From Orientallactaga sibirica (taxonomy: Eukaryota > Chordata > Mammalia > Rodentia > Dipodidae): 64,000 nt of DNA. The position numbers and the translations under genes were made by a program. Position 1 is the stretch's first letter; every line of letters begins with the position of its first letter. The notes below the pieces were generated by a model. The model was not told the DNA's origin. It saw nothing but the letters and a program-made list of their open reading frames with translations, and did not search any database. Shown here piece after piece: positions 23,496 through 35,598 of the stretch. The stretch covers positions 12,791,501 through 12,855,500 of the forward strand of contig JAEOAD010000024.1 in NCBI GenBank assembly GCA_036365145.1. The letters run 5' to 3'.

Positions 23496-25359
23496 AAATT
23501 GCATTTTAAAATATCCCAAATAATTATAAAGTGTAAGAATGGTGTACTCTTTTGTCATAATTGTTTTTAAGAGTACAAAATATATATACATGTAGCAAAT
23601 TAAAATTTGGTCTAAATAAGAAGAAAGCTAATTGAACCCATTTCCAACTTATTTTAACTTACACAGAAACACAGGAGCTCAAACACAGCTTTAAGTTTTT
23701 CAGTATTACACGACTAAAATATGAACATGAAACTTTCATGCATAAATATGCACCTGATAGCTCTTTAGTAAAAGCAAATATATTATCATTATTATTAAGA
23801 AAATCTTTAAATATCTACAAAAGAGTGTGTAATGTCTGAAGGTAGATACCAGAGATAAGATATAAAGAGTAGCCATATAGGAATCTTTTCTCATGAGAGC
23901 TTAGAACTATTGGAATTATATATTAGTTATAATAAAACCCAAGCATTCTTCCTGTTTGTGACCAACATAAAGACCAAAACTCTGAAACACAGTAAAGCAA
24001 TGAAAGTACGTAAAATATTGTTATTAAAAACAAATTGTGTTCTCATTGAGCTATCAGGGAAGTAGTCTAGAATTTACCATGGCTATAAAATGTCCAAAAG
24101 TTGGGCCCACCCTTTGGAAATCATTTCTAAATTGAGGATAGAAATAAAACTTGAGAATACAAAACAATACAACAAATAAAACTTTTCTACACTCCGATCA
24201 GTTAATGTATTCTGGCAAATTTAACTGAAATATAACATCCTTTGATAGTCATGCCAATATGTTATTCAGCTGTACAAATTTTAAAATTTTGCCTCTTTTT
24301 CTATACATTGATATTATAGATACTCATATTTTTGTTTGAAGTAAAATTTAATTAATTTTTATAATGCCAAGAAAGTGAAAATATTTTGATTATCCATATG
24401 TGTCCAAGAACTGATTACATGTTTAAAAATCAATACATTTGGGCTGGATTGAAATGTACATATACTGTGTCATTTACAAATTTTGAGATTTCTTACTATA
24501 ATTTGTGCCCACTTGAAAATTGTAAAAGTCTTTATTTTCATGAACATGAAAAAAATTGTCTTGTACATGTTTTCTTGTGGGAAATTGTTTTCCCAAGAAA
24601 CAAAAACATTGTGATATTTAATAGAATTATAGTTATATGATAAAAATTTTCCCAAAGCCATCACATATGGTCCTGAAGTCCCAGTGACTATCTACCATTT
24701 TTTCCTGTGTCTGAAAGAAATAACTAACATTTAATCACTGAGTTTATTTTTATTACTGAACCCAAGCCAAAGGCTCAGCCTGGGGTTCAAGTTCTCAAAG
24801 ATGGGCAGATTTAATATATTTGTCACCACCTTGATATTGCTTGACTTCAGATGGAAGTGATGGCTGGTAAGTCTGTGGATTGAGGACAAACCCCAAGTTG
24901 TTAATGTTGATATGCTTTTCAAGTACCCCAAGTGTTTATTTTCCTTCAGACTTGCAATATAGCTTGCTAGGCTCATATTAATTAATTTTAACAATTACCT
25001 CCTTTTCTCCAATTTATCCAGTTATTATTTTAGTTGGTGACATAGTTGTCATTTCTTTCATGACTTTTATGGAAATAAATAGAATGTGACCAAATCCCTG
25101 TAAAGCTCATTTATTTCAGTTGAAGGATACTGTAAGACAAATATCTAGAATATGTTTGAGTAAAAGAGACTTACTTCCTTCAAGTAAAACAAAATTAAAA
25201 GTAATATCCTCTCACGGATGAATTTTTTTGAAGATCAAATAAGACAGCATCAATTTAGCACCTATGAGGTGACATGTCCAGAGTTTGCATTTAAAAATGA
25301 ATTTGCAATTGTCTTTTGTCTCTATTTCCTAATTCATTTTTAGAGCTTTAAAGATCTGC
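23496..25359. other. repeat-poor unassigned interval
   Basis: No SINE, L1 or LTR is recognised. No gene is supported. It is part of a long SINE-free stretch. Confidence 0.5.
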
Positions 25360-25760
25360 TGTAACAGGACTCTTGTTACATTTAATAAGTGCCATGTTGA
25401 TTGGCGTTCTCTAAGTAGGCTTTTCAGTTTGCCTGTGGGGAAATTTAATATAAAAACATTCAACATTCTTTTATTAGTGTTTTTTACTATTCCCAGTCCC
25501 ATCAGACCTTTGGTGCAAGCAGTGTATTATTGAAAAGCTTATCTGTAAGAAGTGAGCCAAGGGGAAATTCAGCCTTTATTAATATTGACATCATGTTCCC
25601 ACACAATGGCTGTCTAAAGAAACTTTTCAATTGGATTTCAACTGCTTTGATGCCTTATAAAGGGAAACAACGAAATGCATGGTTTAGCACAGAATAGTGA
25701 GTGATGCTGTGTCCTATGCACCCATCTATAAAGTTGGAGGCTAGAGCTTTATCAGGGTGA
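25360..25760. promoter_or_regulatory. candidate conserved non-coding element
   Basis: Complex, repeat-free sequence dense in words typical of developmental enhancers. These include an inverted TGTAACA/TGTTACA pair (about 25360-25380), TGATTGGCG (NF-Y-like), CTTATCT (GATA-like), ACAATGG (SOX-like), CTTTGAT (TCF/LEF-like) and ATGCAT near 25675. Conservation is not shown here. Confidence 0.35.
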
Positions 25761-28027
25761 CACTTGTTATTCTTAATTTGTAATGGCTAGAAGTGTGTAC
25801 CTTGTATTAATTTGGTGAGTTCTTGATTTTAATGTATTTTCTTTGGATTTCTTCACATCTTTTCCTATTGTCAATTTAAAGAAAGAAGACAATTAATGTA
25901 GTTTCAAGATGAAAGGTCCCTTTAAGGACCATGCTAATGTTTGAGGTGGGTAATATTTTATGCTTGAAAAATATAGTAATCTGGGTTTACTAGTTCTATG
26001 TTTATTACTATTCAGCATCAGTATCTAACAAAGGTTAAGTCATCTAGACACAACTCAAGCCAACTTGAAATACAAGAAGCTAAAGGCATCAGATGAAGGA
26101 AGGGGAAGATTTTTTTTTTTATACAAATATAGTATTCAAATCCAAATTCTCCATAGGAAAAATACGTTTTAAAACATAAATGTATTTACTAATTCACCAT
26201 AGAACTGGACTCTGGTTACATATACAGCTCTCACCTCAGCCGGTAAGTTAGAACCTGAATAAATGGCAGTGAAGTCTTCAAAACTGCAAAAAGTAGTTGA
26301 GAGTTTTCTCAAAACTTTAATTTATGGGCAGAATACATTCTTGGCTCCAGGAACACTATCAGTTCTCTGACTAAACAGTCCAAATTTGACATGTAGAACA
26401 TTTCTTTCAAATCACCATTTTCCTGGAAACACTCTAATTTTGAGGTGTCTAGAGTTATTTTTAGCTTTTGAAGAGTAGTCTTTTAAAAATATGATTATGA
26501 AACAGACTGATTTAGAAGAGCATTATAATTAGCTGGTGAATATGTTAGAAGGATAGATTATTCTACACGAAGCAGAGCTCACTTTATGTGTCATTTCCAT
26601 TCTAAACTGCCAGCTTAATTTCTTCTCCTTTTCACCACAAGAACATTTCTTCTTATGCCAATAATTAAGTTAAAGTTAGGCAGATTTTCATGAAATACTG
26701 AATGATAAACTGTTTTGTTTCAAAATTTAAAGTAACTAACTCATGGTCATTTGACCCATCATTAACTATCAAGAAACATCTAGAAGGTAGCTTTCTCTTA
26801 AAACATATATTAAGGTTTATGAGCATTATGAATTGCAGGCAACTTTGTTTTAAATAAGGGAGAAAATGTACAATATACATTAGAATAAAATATACTAAGT
26901 TTGACTTTTCAAATACCTTCTGATGATAAAAGTATAACATTTATTATAACACTAATAATCAATATTTGTGATATTTTTAATATATACAAAGTTATACTTT
27001 GAAAGTAATTCTAGATGTAAAAGATTGGACAACAAATAGAAAATGTGATTAATATTTGATACTTTTCAAAATTTGTGAGTTAAAAGTAATCATATACCAG
27101 ATGAATTTTTATAGAGCATCTGTAATCATACACGATCTGAAACTAAAAGTTGTCTAAGATATATTAATATTTAGTGATATGTCCATGACTGCTATAAGAT
27201 AAAAGTATTCAAATATACATTAAAAATGTTTGACTATTCCTAATATATGTCATTTTGTGACTTGCATAGTACATGTCAAGTAAACAATAAGTTGAACACT
27301 AAAGTAAAAATTGCAGCTAAAAATCTTTATTGTTTTTTTAGGAAGAATTCAGTTTTTCCTCTTCCGTCCTTCTTTCCTTCTTTATATCCTTCCTTCCTTT
27401 CTTCTCTTCTTTTTCTATTCTCCTTTTCCTCCTCTTCTTCCTTCCCCCATTTTTTTCTGAATAAAATATTCTACTAATAAACAATGCCATAACAAATACT
27501 GGAAAATAAAGTTGTTCATTGCTGAAAGGATGAGACATTAGAAGTCAGGCTGAGCTCAGTACAGGGGAAGTGTTGCTGTGATAGTATCGTGGTGAGCTGG
27601 GCATGTGTGTTGCTGTCAGTCAACTGGAAAAATGAGAATAGAAAAATAAGTGAGAACAGAAGAATGTTGAAGAAATTTTGTGTAGGTAGAAACTAAAGCA
27701 CAAGACCCTGTTTTGCTGCTAAAAGTAGATACAAAGATCTGATGGGTACTACCTGAAACCCCTCTAAGACTAGGAAAACTTGTTATAACAGATTGTCCCA
27801 CTGAACTTCCATCAGTCTCGGTGCATCCAAGAATTGTTCTTTCTATTGAGTTATCCTGTTAAGTAGCACTGAATTCAAGAATGTAGTTGGTAAATATTGA
27901 ATATTATGTTCACCATCTTATGGGAAGTTACTGTTTCAGGAGCTATTAATAATGGTTGTACTGCTATATTTTCCTAATTATTGGAAGGAGTACAATTACC
28001 ACATATAAAAATTCTCAAGGTAATTAT
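25761..28027. other. repeat-poor unassigned interval
   Basis: Poly-T at about 26111-26121 and a CT-rich patch listed separately. No gene is recognised. Confidence 0.5.
27352..27458. repeat. CT-rich low-complexity tract
   Basis: A polypyrimidine tract of mixed TTCC, TTCTT and CCT units. It yields spurious open frames on both strands. Confidence 0.85.
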
Positions 28028-28369
28028 TGTGGTCCCCCCTAGGGCCAGCCCAGGAGAGACGGTAGGGTCACTGCCAAGTTGGGGGTGAGCAGCGGGGACA
28101 CGACACAGACTCCAGAAGCTGGGTGAAATTGGAAAGTGAGCTGCCATAAACTCGTTTATTGAGGAAGGACACAGGCTTTTTAAGGGGCTTGGCTGGCCAA
28201 TCATTGTATGGGGTAGAACAACAAAACAAAACAAAAAAGCATGGCAGAATACTGAATAGAATATTCAATAAAAAATATTTCCAAAGACATTAAGATAACT
28301 TTATAGGTAATTTTCAACTTATAAGAAAAATTGTTTGGAGTCCATCTTACCTGAGCTGAAAAAACTACA
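28028..28369 (-). mobile_element. candidate solo LTR, minus strand
   Basis: The left end is TGTGGTCCCC and the right end ...CTACA, with a 4-bp duplication ttat (28024-28027 and 28370-28373). On the minus strand it has a GATTGGCC box, TTAAAAAG (TATA-like), AATAAA (28155-28160 reversed) and then a GC-rich U5-like stretch. That layout resembles a class I LTR. The GC-rich half (28028-28200) is the surer part; the U3 boundary rests on a short AT-rich duplication. Confidence 0.6.
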
Positions 28370-29789
28370 TTATGACTTATAGTGTATGGGTGTATTGTTT
28401 AACTTGTTCAGAACTCTTAACAATGAAAGAAGAAGATTAGTGATGTGTTTTTAAACAACTTTTTCCCATTGGATTTCACTTATTGCTCTTAATTTCAGGC
28501 TCTAACATGTTATTTTACAAATTGATATAAATGACTATTTAATTTAACTTATAAGTATATAATATTAAGTGGATATTATAGGTTTAAGTATGTATGTATA
28601 GTATTTATTGTTCGTGTATAGAGGAGGTATAGTATGACAAAAGCATTAAGGTAAGGGTCTAAAGACTTGAAATATCTTACATATTCTGTGACTAATTTAC
28701 TTAGTGACTTAATATTTCATCTCTTTAGACTCAAATTTCTCATGTAAAGCACAAATCAATCCATCAATATGGATTCTGCATTGAATGGGCCTGAAGCAGG
28801 TTATGTTGTTAACAGTTCTAGTCTTGGATTATTCCAGGAGGTTGAGAGGCTAACTCAATAGAAATAGTGTGTTTCCTTTACTGTGATCAGAGGACAATGG
28901 ATTTACATTGTCTCTTCCTAACAGTGGGGAATAGGGTAACGGAATGGGTCAGAGAGTAATAATGACGCCATGACCCAGATAAGAATGGCAAGACCTCCTT
29001 CCATCTGGAGCTTTATTTCCTGCTCTTCGGCATCCTTTGCACGGTTGGAGTTCCAAAAGCAGTGATGGTACATCACTACACACCCCAGGCTGTCATGCTT
29101 GCTTTTCCCTTCTGACTGGGTTTCTTCTTGCTTTCTGTTAGTATTCAAACCTAGCTGCCATTACCGCCTGCTTTCTTTCTACTTGACTCATTTCTTTCTA
29201 TATCATGGTATGATCATTTAAAGACAGTACCATCTTCTACCTGACTTCACCTTGGAAATCATTGAAGAAAAACAATGATTAAGTACTGAAACTAAAAAAG
29301 AAAAGACATTGTAACACTTACAGCTACTACCATTTATTGTCATGTCAATCATGTGTCCCAAAACATTTATTTTCAATCTGTATGATTTGATCAGAATTTT
29401 ATTTCTATTACTATACAATATAGACATCATAAATATTTATCAGGTAAATTTTGTGCAATCACTTGTTCCAAAAGTTCATCTCAGTTTTTCCTTGTTCATT
29501 TTAAATATTTTGTGTCTTATAAGCATTTTGTTAATGTACCAGTTTATGTAAAGAACTGAAGAAATTTTTGAATTAAGGAATAAATTATTTAAAGTAAACC
29601 CAAGTAGCAGATGCTTTCTGTTTACTTTACAATGAATCTTGGCATTGATGTCTTTGTTCTGGATAAGATGCTGAAGAAGACAATTGATTGTGGGAGCCAG
29701 GGTAGTACATCATATTGGCCATTTGCTGTTTTACAATAAGGCTTTGCACTTCCTGTTTATCAATGCACTAAAGTGTCCTTTTGAAAATA
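28370..29789. other. unassigned interval, perhaps with an old MIR
   Basis: The segment at about 28670-28770 has a weak MIR-like order ('ctgtgactaatttacttag', 'catctctttagactcaaatt'). The rest is unrecognised. No coding region is supported. Confidence 0.4.
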
Positions 29790-30362
29790 TATTTTTATTA
29801 GTTATGAATATAGTATATATACAGTCATGATGGTACCATCGCTAGCCTTCTCCCTGTCCTCCCCCTCCCAATGAGTAATGTGGTTCTTGCCTTATGGGAG
29901 TAGCCATCATTTATGTGGGAGTGGCAATGACTCTATATAATGACCCAACTCATGGCTCTAACAATCTTTCCGCCCCCTCTTCCATGAATTTCCCTGAGCC
30001 ATGTTGGGTTTATTTTAGGTCTATTTCATTGAAGAGGTTTTGGGAGTCTCTGTATCTCTGAATATCTGGTTTGGTAGGGGTTGAGTGTTCTTTGTTTTTA
30101 TCTCTTTCATCCTTGTGCTGGTACCAGGTTCATCAATAAAGCAGCACTCTTGCTCATTTCCCCTGTAACTCTATGGCTTCTGCTGGTGCCCTGTTGAGGT
30201 GCTATGGGTTGATTTTCTCCTCAGGTTCTGCATCCATGTGAAAGAGAGAAGCAGATTCTCCAACAGAGAGTGGATAACCATTATTATTTTAGAGAGAATT
30301 TAATAGGTGTAGGCCCTCTTGTATCCCACTATTGGTGGGAGCTTGATATTGGAGAGTGGGCT
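29790..30362 (-). mobile_element. L1 3' end, antisense
   Basis: Starts with 'tttttattagttatgaa', the reverse of the L1 tail at 49.4 kb. It then follows the same 3' UTR backwards ('gatggtaccatc', 'atttccctgagccatgtt', 'agcagcactcttgctcat'). The end beyond about 30230 is less certain. Confidence 0.72.
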
Positions 30363-30857
30363 TATTTTAATTAATCTTTAAGAAGGTTATGTGAAGCATT
30401 ATCTTATTATCCCAAGAGATCGAGTCAAAACTTATGACTTGCACACATTCTCTTACAACGCAATGTACCAATCTAAGTTTGGAGGAAGCTATTTTCAGTT
30501 TTATTTTTTTCATCAGTCCCTTGAGATGACAGGCAGGACTCAATGAGTTAATACATGGAACTCCTTTAGAGTAAATATAGGGCATTGAGTATGTGCTTTG
30601 TTAAACTGCTGGTGAGTTCATATCTTTGTCTAACCACAAATGGTCTGCTTTCTATAAAATGAAGGTAATTTGGTAGAAACTATTACTATAAGTTGGGTGC
30701 TACTGTGTGCCCCCTTAGTCTTAAAAATGCCCCTAAGATGCAAATTATTTCTTTGAGTTATGCAGCATGGCTGAGGGAGGAAAGAAAGGAAGACCATGTG
30801 GGGCTTGTAGTGAATCTGTGCCTTTGGGGAACACAAAATACTGAATAACATTATTTA
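30363..30857. other. unassigned, with a possible MIR 3' fragment
   Basis: About 30535-30600 reads like a MIR 3' end ('caatgagttaatacatgga', 'agggcattgagtatgtgct'). Nothing else is recognised. Confidence 0.35.
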
Positions 30858-31086
30858 AAATATTTTTTATTTTATTTTTATTTATTTTATTTGAGAGAAA
30901 GAAGGGGAGAGAGAAAGGAGAGAGAGAAGAGAGAGAGAGAGAGAAAGAGAATGGGCATGCCAAGGCCCCCAGCCACTGCAAACAAACTCCAGAAACATAT
31001 GCCACTTACTTGGGTCCTATGGAATCAAACCTGGGTCCTTTGGCTTTGCAGGCAAGCAGTGTAATTACAAAGTCATTTCTCCAGCC
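30858..31086 (-). mobile_element. DIP-like SINE, antisense
   Basis: T-rich tail, GA stretch, 'cccccagccactgcaaaca', 'tttggctttgcaggcaagc' and 'tctccagccc'. Confidence 0.9.
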
Positions 31087-31738
31087 CGGAAGAACCTTTT
31101 ATAATAGGAAACATTGTTCTAATCTGTGATATGCTTTGTTATTAGTTACTTATTTTATAAATTTCTATCCATTTAATGTTTGGAGGAAATAAAAGCCTTT
31201 TATCTTCCTCTTGCCAGGACCCAACTTCTGCTTTTCCTTCTTACTGAGAGCATTGGGAAGATGCAGGCAAGATAGTGTCTGGAATATGATTATATAAGAA
31301 CATAATATTGAGTATGTTTGAGGTTCAGCTTAGCATGCATGATATAGCATCTTCTACAATTCTGGCAATGAAGTATTGATATTATTTTTTGATTATTATT
31401 TTGTTATGAAGCTTTTGATTGCTATGATTTTTCTCAAGATCTATCATGAACTTTACTATTGTTTACATTAACTAGAATAAACAACTATTGTGTGCAAACA
31501 AAGTTCCCTAACAGCACAATGAATGGTCTAAGTGGACCTTATGATCAGGTAGCCCAGGATATTCATTACCAGCTCTGCAGCCTCAACCAGACAGTTAATT
31601 TATCAAAGGCTCTATGTCACTATCTGAAAATAAATATAAAACTGATTGATATCCTAACATACTTCTTTGCCAAAATTAAAATATTTATTTACATCATTTG
31701 TGGTATCTTATAGAATGCACTCAATAAAAACAGCTACT
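31087..31738. other. unassigned, with a possible MIR
   Basis: About 31530-31665 has a MIR-like order ('accagctctgcagcctcaa', 'tatgtcactatctgaaaat'). No gene is recognised. Confidence 0.35.
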
Positions 31739-31980
31739 GGGCTGGAGAGATGGCTTAGTGGTTTAGACACCTGCCTGCTAAGCCTAAGAACACCTGTTCC
31801 AATCTCCAGGTCCCACATAGCCAGATGCAGTGACACAAGAGCACAATGCCACACTTGCCCACAAGGGGGCGCACACATCTGGAGTTCTGATGGAGGCTGA
31901 TGCCATGCCCATTCTTCTCTCTTCTTCTTCTCCCTCTCTCTCTGTCTTTCTCTGTGTCTCAAAAAAAAAAAAAAAAAAAA
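31739..31980 (+). mobile_element. DIP-like SINE, CTCF-motif subfamily, sense
   Basis: Same subfamily as 17864-18151: it shares 'aatgccacacttgcccaca' and the following G-rich core. It ends in a poly-A tail of about 20. Confidence 0.92.
31859..31872 (+). promoter_or_regulatory. CTCF-like motif inside a SINE
   Basis: CCACAAGGGGGCGC, identical to the motif at 18004-18017 and in the same orientation. Confidence 0.5.
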
Positions 31981-34751
31981 CTACTTGAATTATATTTATT
32001 TTCTTCTTCTATTCCATGTTCTCTACAATTTTACTTCAAACTTCAGTGTGGTAAAGAGGTAGCTGTTGTTTCCTTTTGCCCTTGCTGTGTGTCTCTTCAA
32101 GTCTGTTTGTCCCACATTGAGGTAAACATATCAGTGCTACAGAAATCATTATGCTAAGCTTCAGACTATTGAAGGAACCTAAACAGATGATTATTTTTAC
32201 ATATGATTTTGTTTTAATGTATTTTTAAAGGCATTGCCAAAGTTAGTTATCCAAAGTCAGGCAACTCAGCAAGTGAAAAGAATGCTTTGATCTCAGTGAT
32301 CTCTAAGCTGCCTCCTTTTATTCACTCTAATTCCAGATATATAACATCAGTTGTCATCTTATAAAATGTCTCATTCACCTAGATTCTCAATACTTTTGAT
32401 TTGGGAAATGAATTAGGCAATGTTTTTTTAAGTAACTAAGATTATTAATGGGTTATAAGACTGAACAATACGTGATTTTTAGGTAATAAAAAATATATTT
32501 ACATTCAGATATTCCCCTCCTACAATTCAAAGTTCTTTGAATATTGTGAAAAGCTGAAATGTGACATGTACTGTGTTGACTTGGGTATTTTTGTGATTAT
32601 ATCATAAACATATGGAGCACAGGCATGGCTGAGGTCTTGAGTATTCTGGGAGATTCCTTTGTGATAATGCAACTGGATATGTCTACTGAGGTGGGAATGT
32701 CCTAAGGAAAAGAGAAAAGAAATCCACAGAAGGGCAGTGACAACAAAGACAGGAGAAGGGCTGTCTTATCTAAAGAAGAGAATGAAATTTTAAGTAAGTT
32801 CACTGTGTGGTTTGATCTTTTTCTAAAAATTGCTAAATCAAGATTAAACCAGCTCTACCTCAGAATAAAACTGCCAATTCCTTTGATTCAGATTACATTT
32901 AACACTTCAATCATTTATAATTTTCTTAAAATTTAAAGATCTGTGCAATCTAAAATGAACATTCCTTAATTGCAATGACTTTTAACATGCCTTTTCAAGT
33001 ATGAAGGCAGGATAATAAAACAAATGGTCAAGTTTTAAAAGCAGCACATCTAGAAATTTAATGTGTTTATAGCTGGAAACATGAATAAAATCATAAAACA
33101 TGCTATATAAAATATTGTTACTTTAAGCATGTTTTAATTCAAGTAGCAAGAAGTTTTACAAAATAAAGTTTGATGTGGAAAATTATAATCAGATTATAAT
33201 CCTATAGGTAAAAGAGTAAGTTTGTAAACACAGTTAAATATCTGAAACAGGGGGCAGAAAAACTGCAAAGGAAATCTTGTCCTAAATAATGCAGACAGCC
33301 TAGAGAGAGACACATGAAAAGCAAAGAAATTACTGAAGCTATTATACTCACAACACATCCAGCTGGGAGTCCAGCTGCTGAAGGAAGGTGGTGGCTCTTG
33401 ATCTTTAGGAGGTCCTAATTAGAATACATGTTGGAAATACAGCTGAAAACATAAAAGAAGAGACATTTAGTATTAAGTTTAGCTTTCCACCTCTACTTCT
33501 TCAAATAGCAGCAAAGAGAATTAAAGAGACCTCCGTATGTAAGCAATAAGTAATTCCTATAGATTCTCACTTTGGATGTAAATCATACTTTTGTAAGGGC
33601 TGTTTCCATCATGTATATATACCTACTTTCAGGTAAACATACCCACCAGTGGCTTGTGAACTGTGCAGTGCACTTCAATGCTTCTGTACATGAATGCACT
33701 TTGGATACATTTATTTCCTATAAAGCAGATTTTTCTACCATTTGGCTCTCCCTTCATACTTCCCCCACATTTTTTTTTTTTTTTACAATAGATGAGTCTT
33801 CATGGCATTATAAATCAAAGCATCATAAAGTAAATGCTATAGAAATTGAATATATGGTACAATATTTTGCACAGTGATAGTCCACTATAGCATATAAATA
33901 TGTGGCTAATTTATATTTTATTTTAGGGACCTCCCTCAATATATATGCTTATATATTTTTTTAACTTATGGTATTTCAGAGTGTCACTTTACAGGCCTAT
34001 AGGATTAGTAAGACCTTCCCAGGGTCTATGCTAACAAAAGGGAAATAAAAAATCCAAAGAAATTACCTGAAAATTAAAATAAAAGCAAAGCCAAACATGT
34101 AACAATGCTTACTTATGTATGATTGTCTCTCATATTTCAGGAAGATCATTTTTAGGTCTAAATTTCAGTGGATTATTGCTCTCATTCTCCATTTCATTAC
34201 TAGAGAACCTTATTTTCCCAGGTTGGTCAAAATGCTAGACATTGAATATACCAGTTGACCAGTATGCAGGATTGGATTACTCTAGAGACTATTTGGACAT
34301 TTTCATTATGTCCCATGGATTAATTTGCAGAGTATGCATTGTGGAGGGCATTTTGGAGGGCAGGTACTGAGGGAAGAAACAAAAAAATTCCTTAATGGTC
34401 TGTCAGTATGGATCAACCCTTTGAGTGGAGATTAAACCATCTTGTGAAATCATTTGCCATATGACAATGACCTTTCAGCCTTTGGAAATAAAGGAGCCTC
34501 ATTGTCCTGGTACAGCAATACAAACTGATTACATGAAGATGAGTGACATTCATACTTAGTTTTGTCATTATTCAATAATACTGATATTTATTCAGATCTG
34601 TTGATTTTCTTATAGTCATGGCTATGCAATATCTACGTGACAAACATCTTTAACTTTTAAGACTGGAAGTATCTGAACATCTGTTCCATTATAGTTCATG
34701 ACAACAATTTAGGCATCGCTGTTAGTAGTGAGATTCCTTCTGTTTTGGTGA
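31981..34751. other. 2.8-kb unassigned interval
   Basis: AT-rich, with a poly-T run at about 33772-33784. No gene or interspersed repeat is recognised. Confidence 0.5.
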
Positions 34752-34885
34752 GGAGATTGCACATGAGGTTGACATGGCCTCACTGCCTAACCCAGCCTGG
34801 TCTGGGACTTGCAAACTTTGTAACAGTACAGTCTCTCCAGTATTGCTATTACAGGCATATACCACCACAGCTGGTTTACTGGACT
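34752..34885 (-). mobile_element. old B1-like SINE, antisense
   Basis: Reversed, diverged B1 words: 'cctaacccagcctggtctgg', 'attacaggcatataccacca'. Confidence 0.55.
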
Positions 34886-34987
34886 CTTTCTTCAAAAGTT
34901 CTTTCTCATTATCTTCTCCTGAGTGCATAAGAAAGAAATTGTGGTCCTCTGTAGAAATATGTGATATTGTATAAGATCATTTACTGT

Positions 34988-35011
34988 AAAAAAAAAAAAA
35001 AAAAAAAAAAA
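34988..35011. repeat. poly-A run
   Basis: About 24 A in a row with no retrotransposon body recognised beside it. Confidence 0.95.
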
Positions 35012-35059
35012 GGAAAGAATGAAGGTCAAAGGGAATAAAATTATTCATCACTAATTCAA

Positions 35060-35098
35060 GCTAATGTGTTTAGTGACACCCCAAATAGAATAGAATTA
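35060..35098 (+). repeat. 39-bp dispersed repeat, copy 1
   Basis: Agrees with 37356-37394 at 36 of 39 positions, starting 'gctaatgtgtttagtgacac'. Family unknown. Confidence 0.8.
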
Positions 35099-35180
35099 GA
35101 TCTCCCTAAAATTAAGTATAAGCTAAGTATTCTGTGTCTTAGGTTGAATCTTACTAATTCTTTGCAAAAATTGTATGATT

Positions 35181-35297
35181 TTTTTTTTTCTTTTTGGTTT
35201 TTCGAGGTAGGGTCTTACTCTAGCCCAGGCTGACCTGGAATTAACTATGTAGTCTCAGGGTGGCCTTGAACTCACAGAAATCCTCCTACCTCTGCCT
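35181..35297 (-). mobile_element. B1 SINE, antisense, 5'-truncated
   Basis: Reversed B1 body, lacking the 'gtgctgggattaaaggcg' head part. The duplication 'aaaaattgtatga'/'aaaaattgtgtga' flanks it. Confidence 0.9.
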
Positions 35298-35437
35298 AAA
35301 AATTGTGTGAATTTTTGTATGCATTTGTGATTAGTTTAAATCTTTGAAACTGACCAATCCAAATGAAATTGAGGGAAGGGAAGATGCTTGAGAGGTAGGA
35401 ATTTATTTTTTGAAGCATAACATATCTAGTATACATT

Positions 35438-35598
35438 TTTTTTTTTTTTTTTTTTGGTTTCTCTAGGTAGGGTCTCACTCTGGTCCAGGCTGACCTGGAA
35501 TTAACTATGTAGTCTCAGGGTGGCCTTGAACTCTCGGCTATCCTCCTACCTCTTCCTCCTGAGTGCTGGGATTAAAGGCGTGCACCACCACACCCGGC
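35438..35598 (-). mobile_element. B1 SINE, antisense, full length
   Basis: Poly-T, 'ggtagggtctcactctggt', and through to 'gcgtgcaccaccacacccgg'. The duplication 'tctagtataca'/'tctcgtataca' flanks it. Confidence 0.93.

Noticed and set aside
28068..28268. Overlapping minus-strand frames suggesting a small gene
   Set aside because: They lie in the candidate LTR; LTRs are non-coding in most families and no protein signature is seen.
31708..31962. Minus-strand frame of 84 codons
   Set aside because: It is the reverse of a SINE; related frames appear in every copy.
34722..34930. Open frames on both strands at 34.7-34.9 kb
   Set aside because: They fall in an old antisense B1-like SINE.
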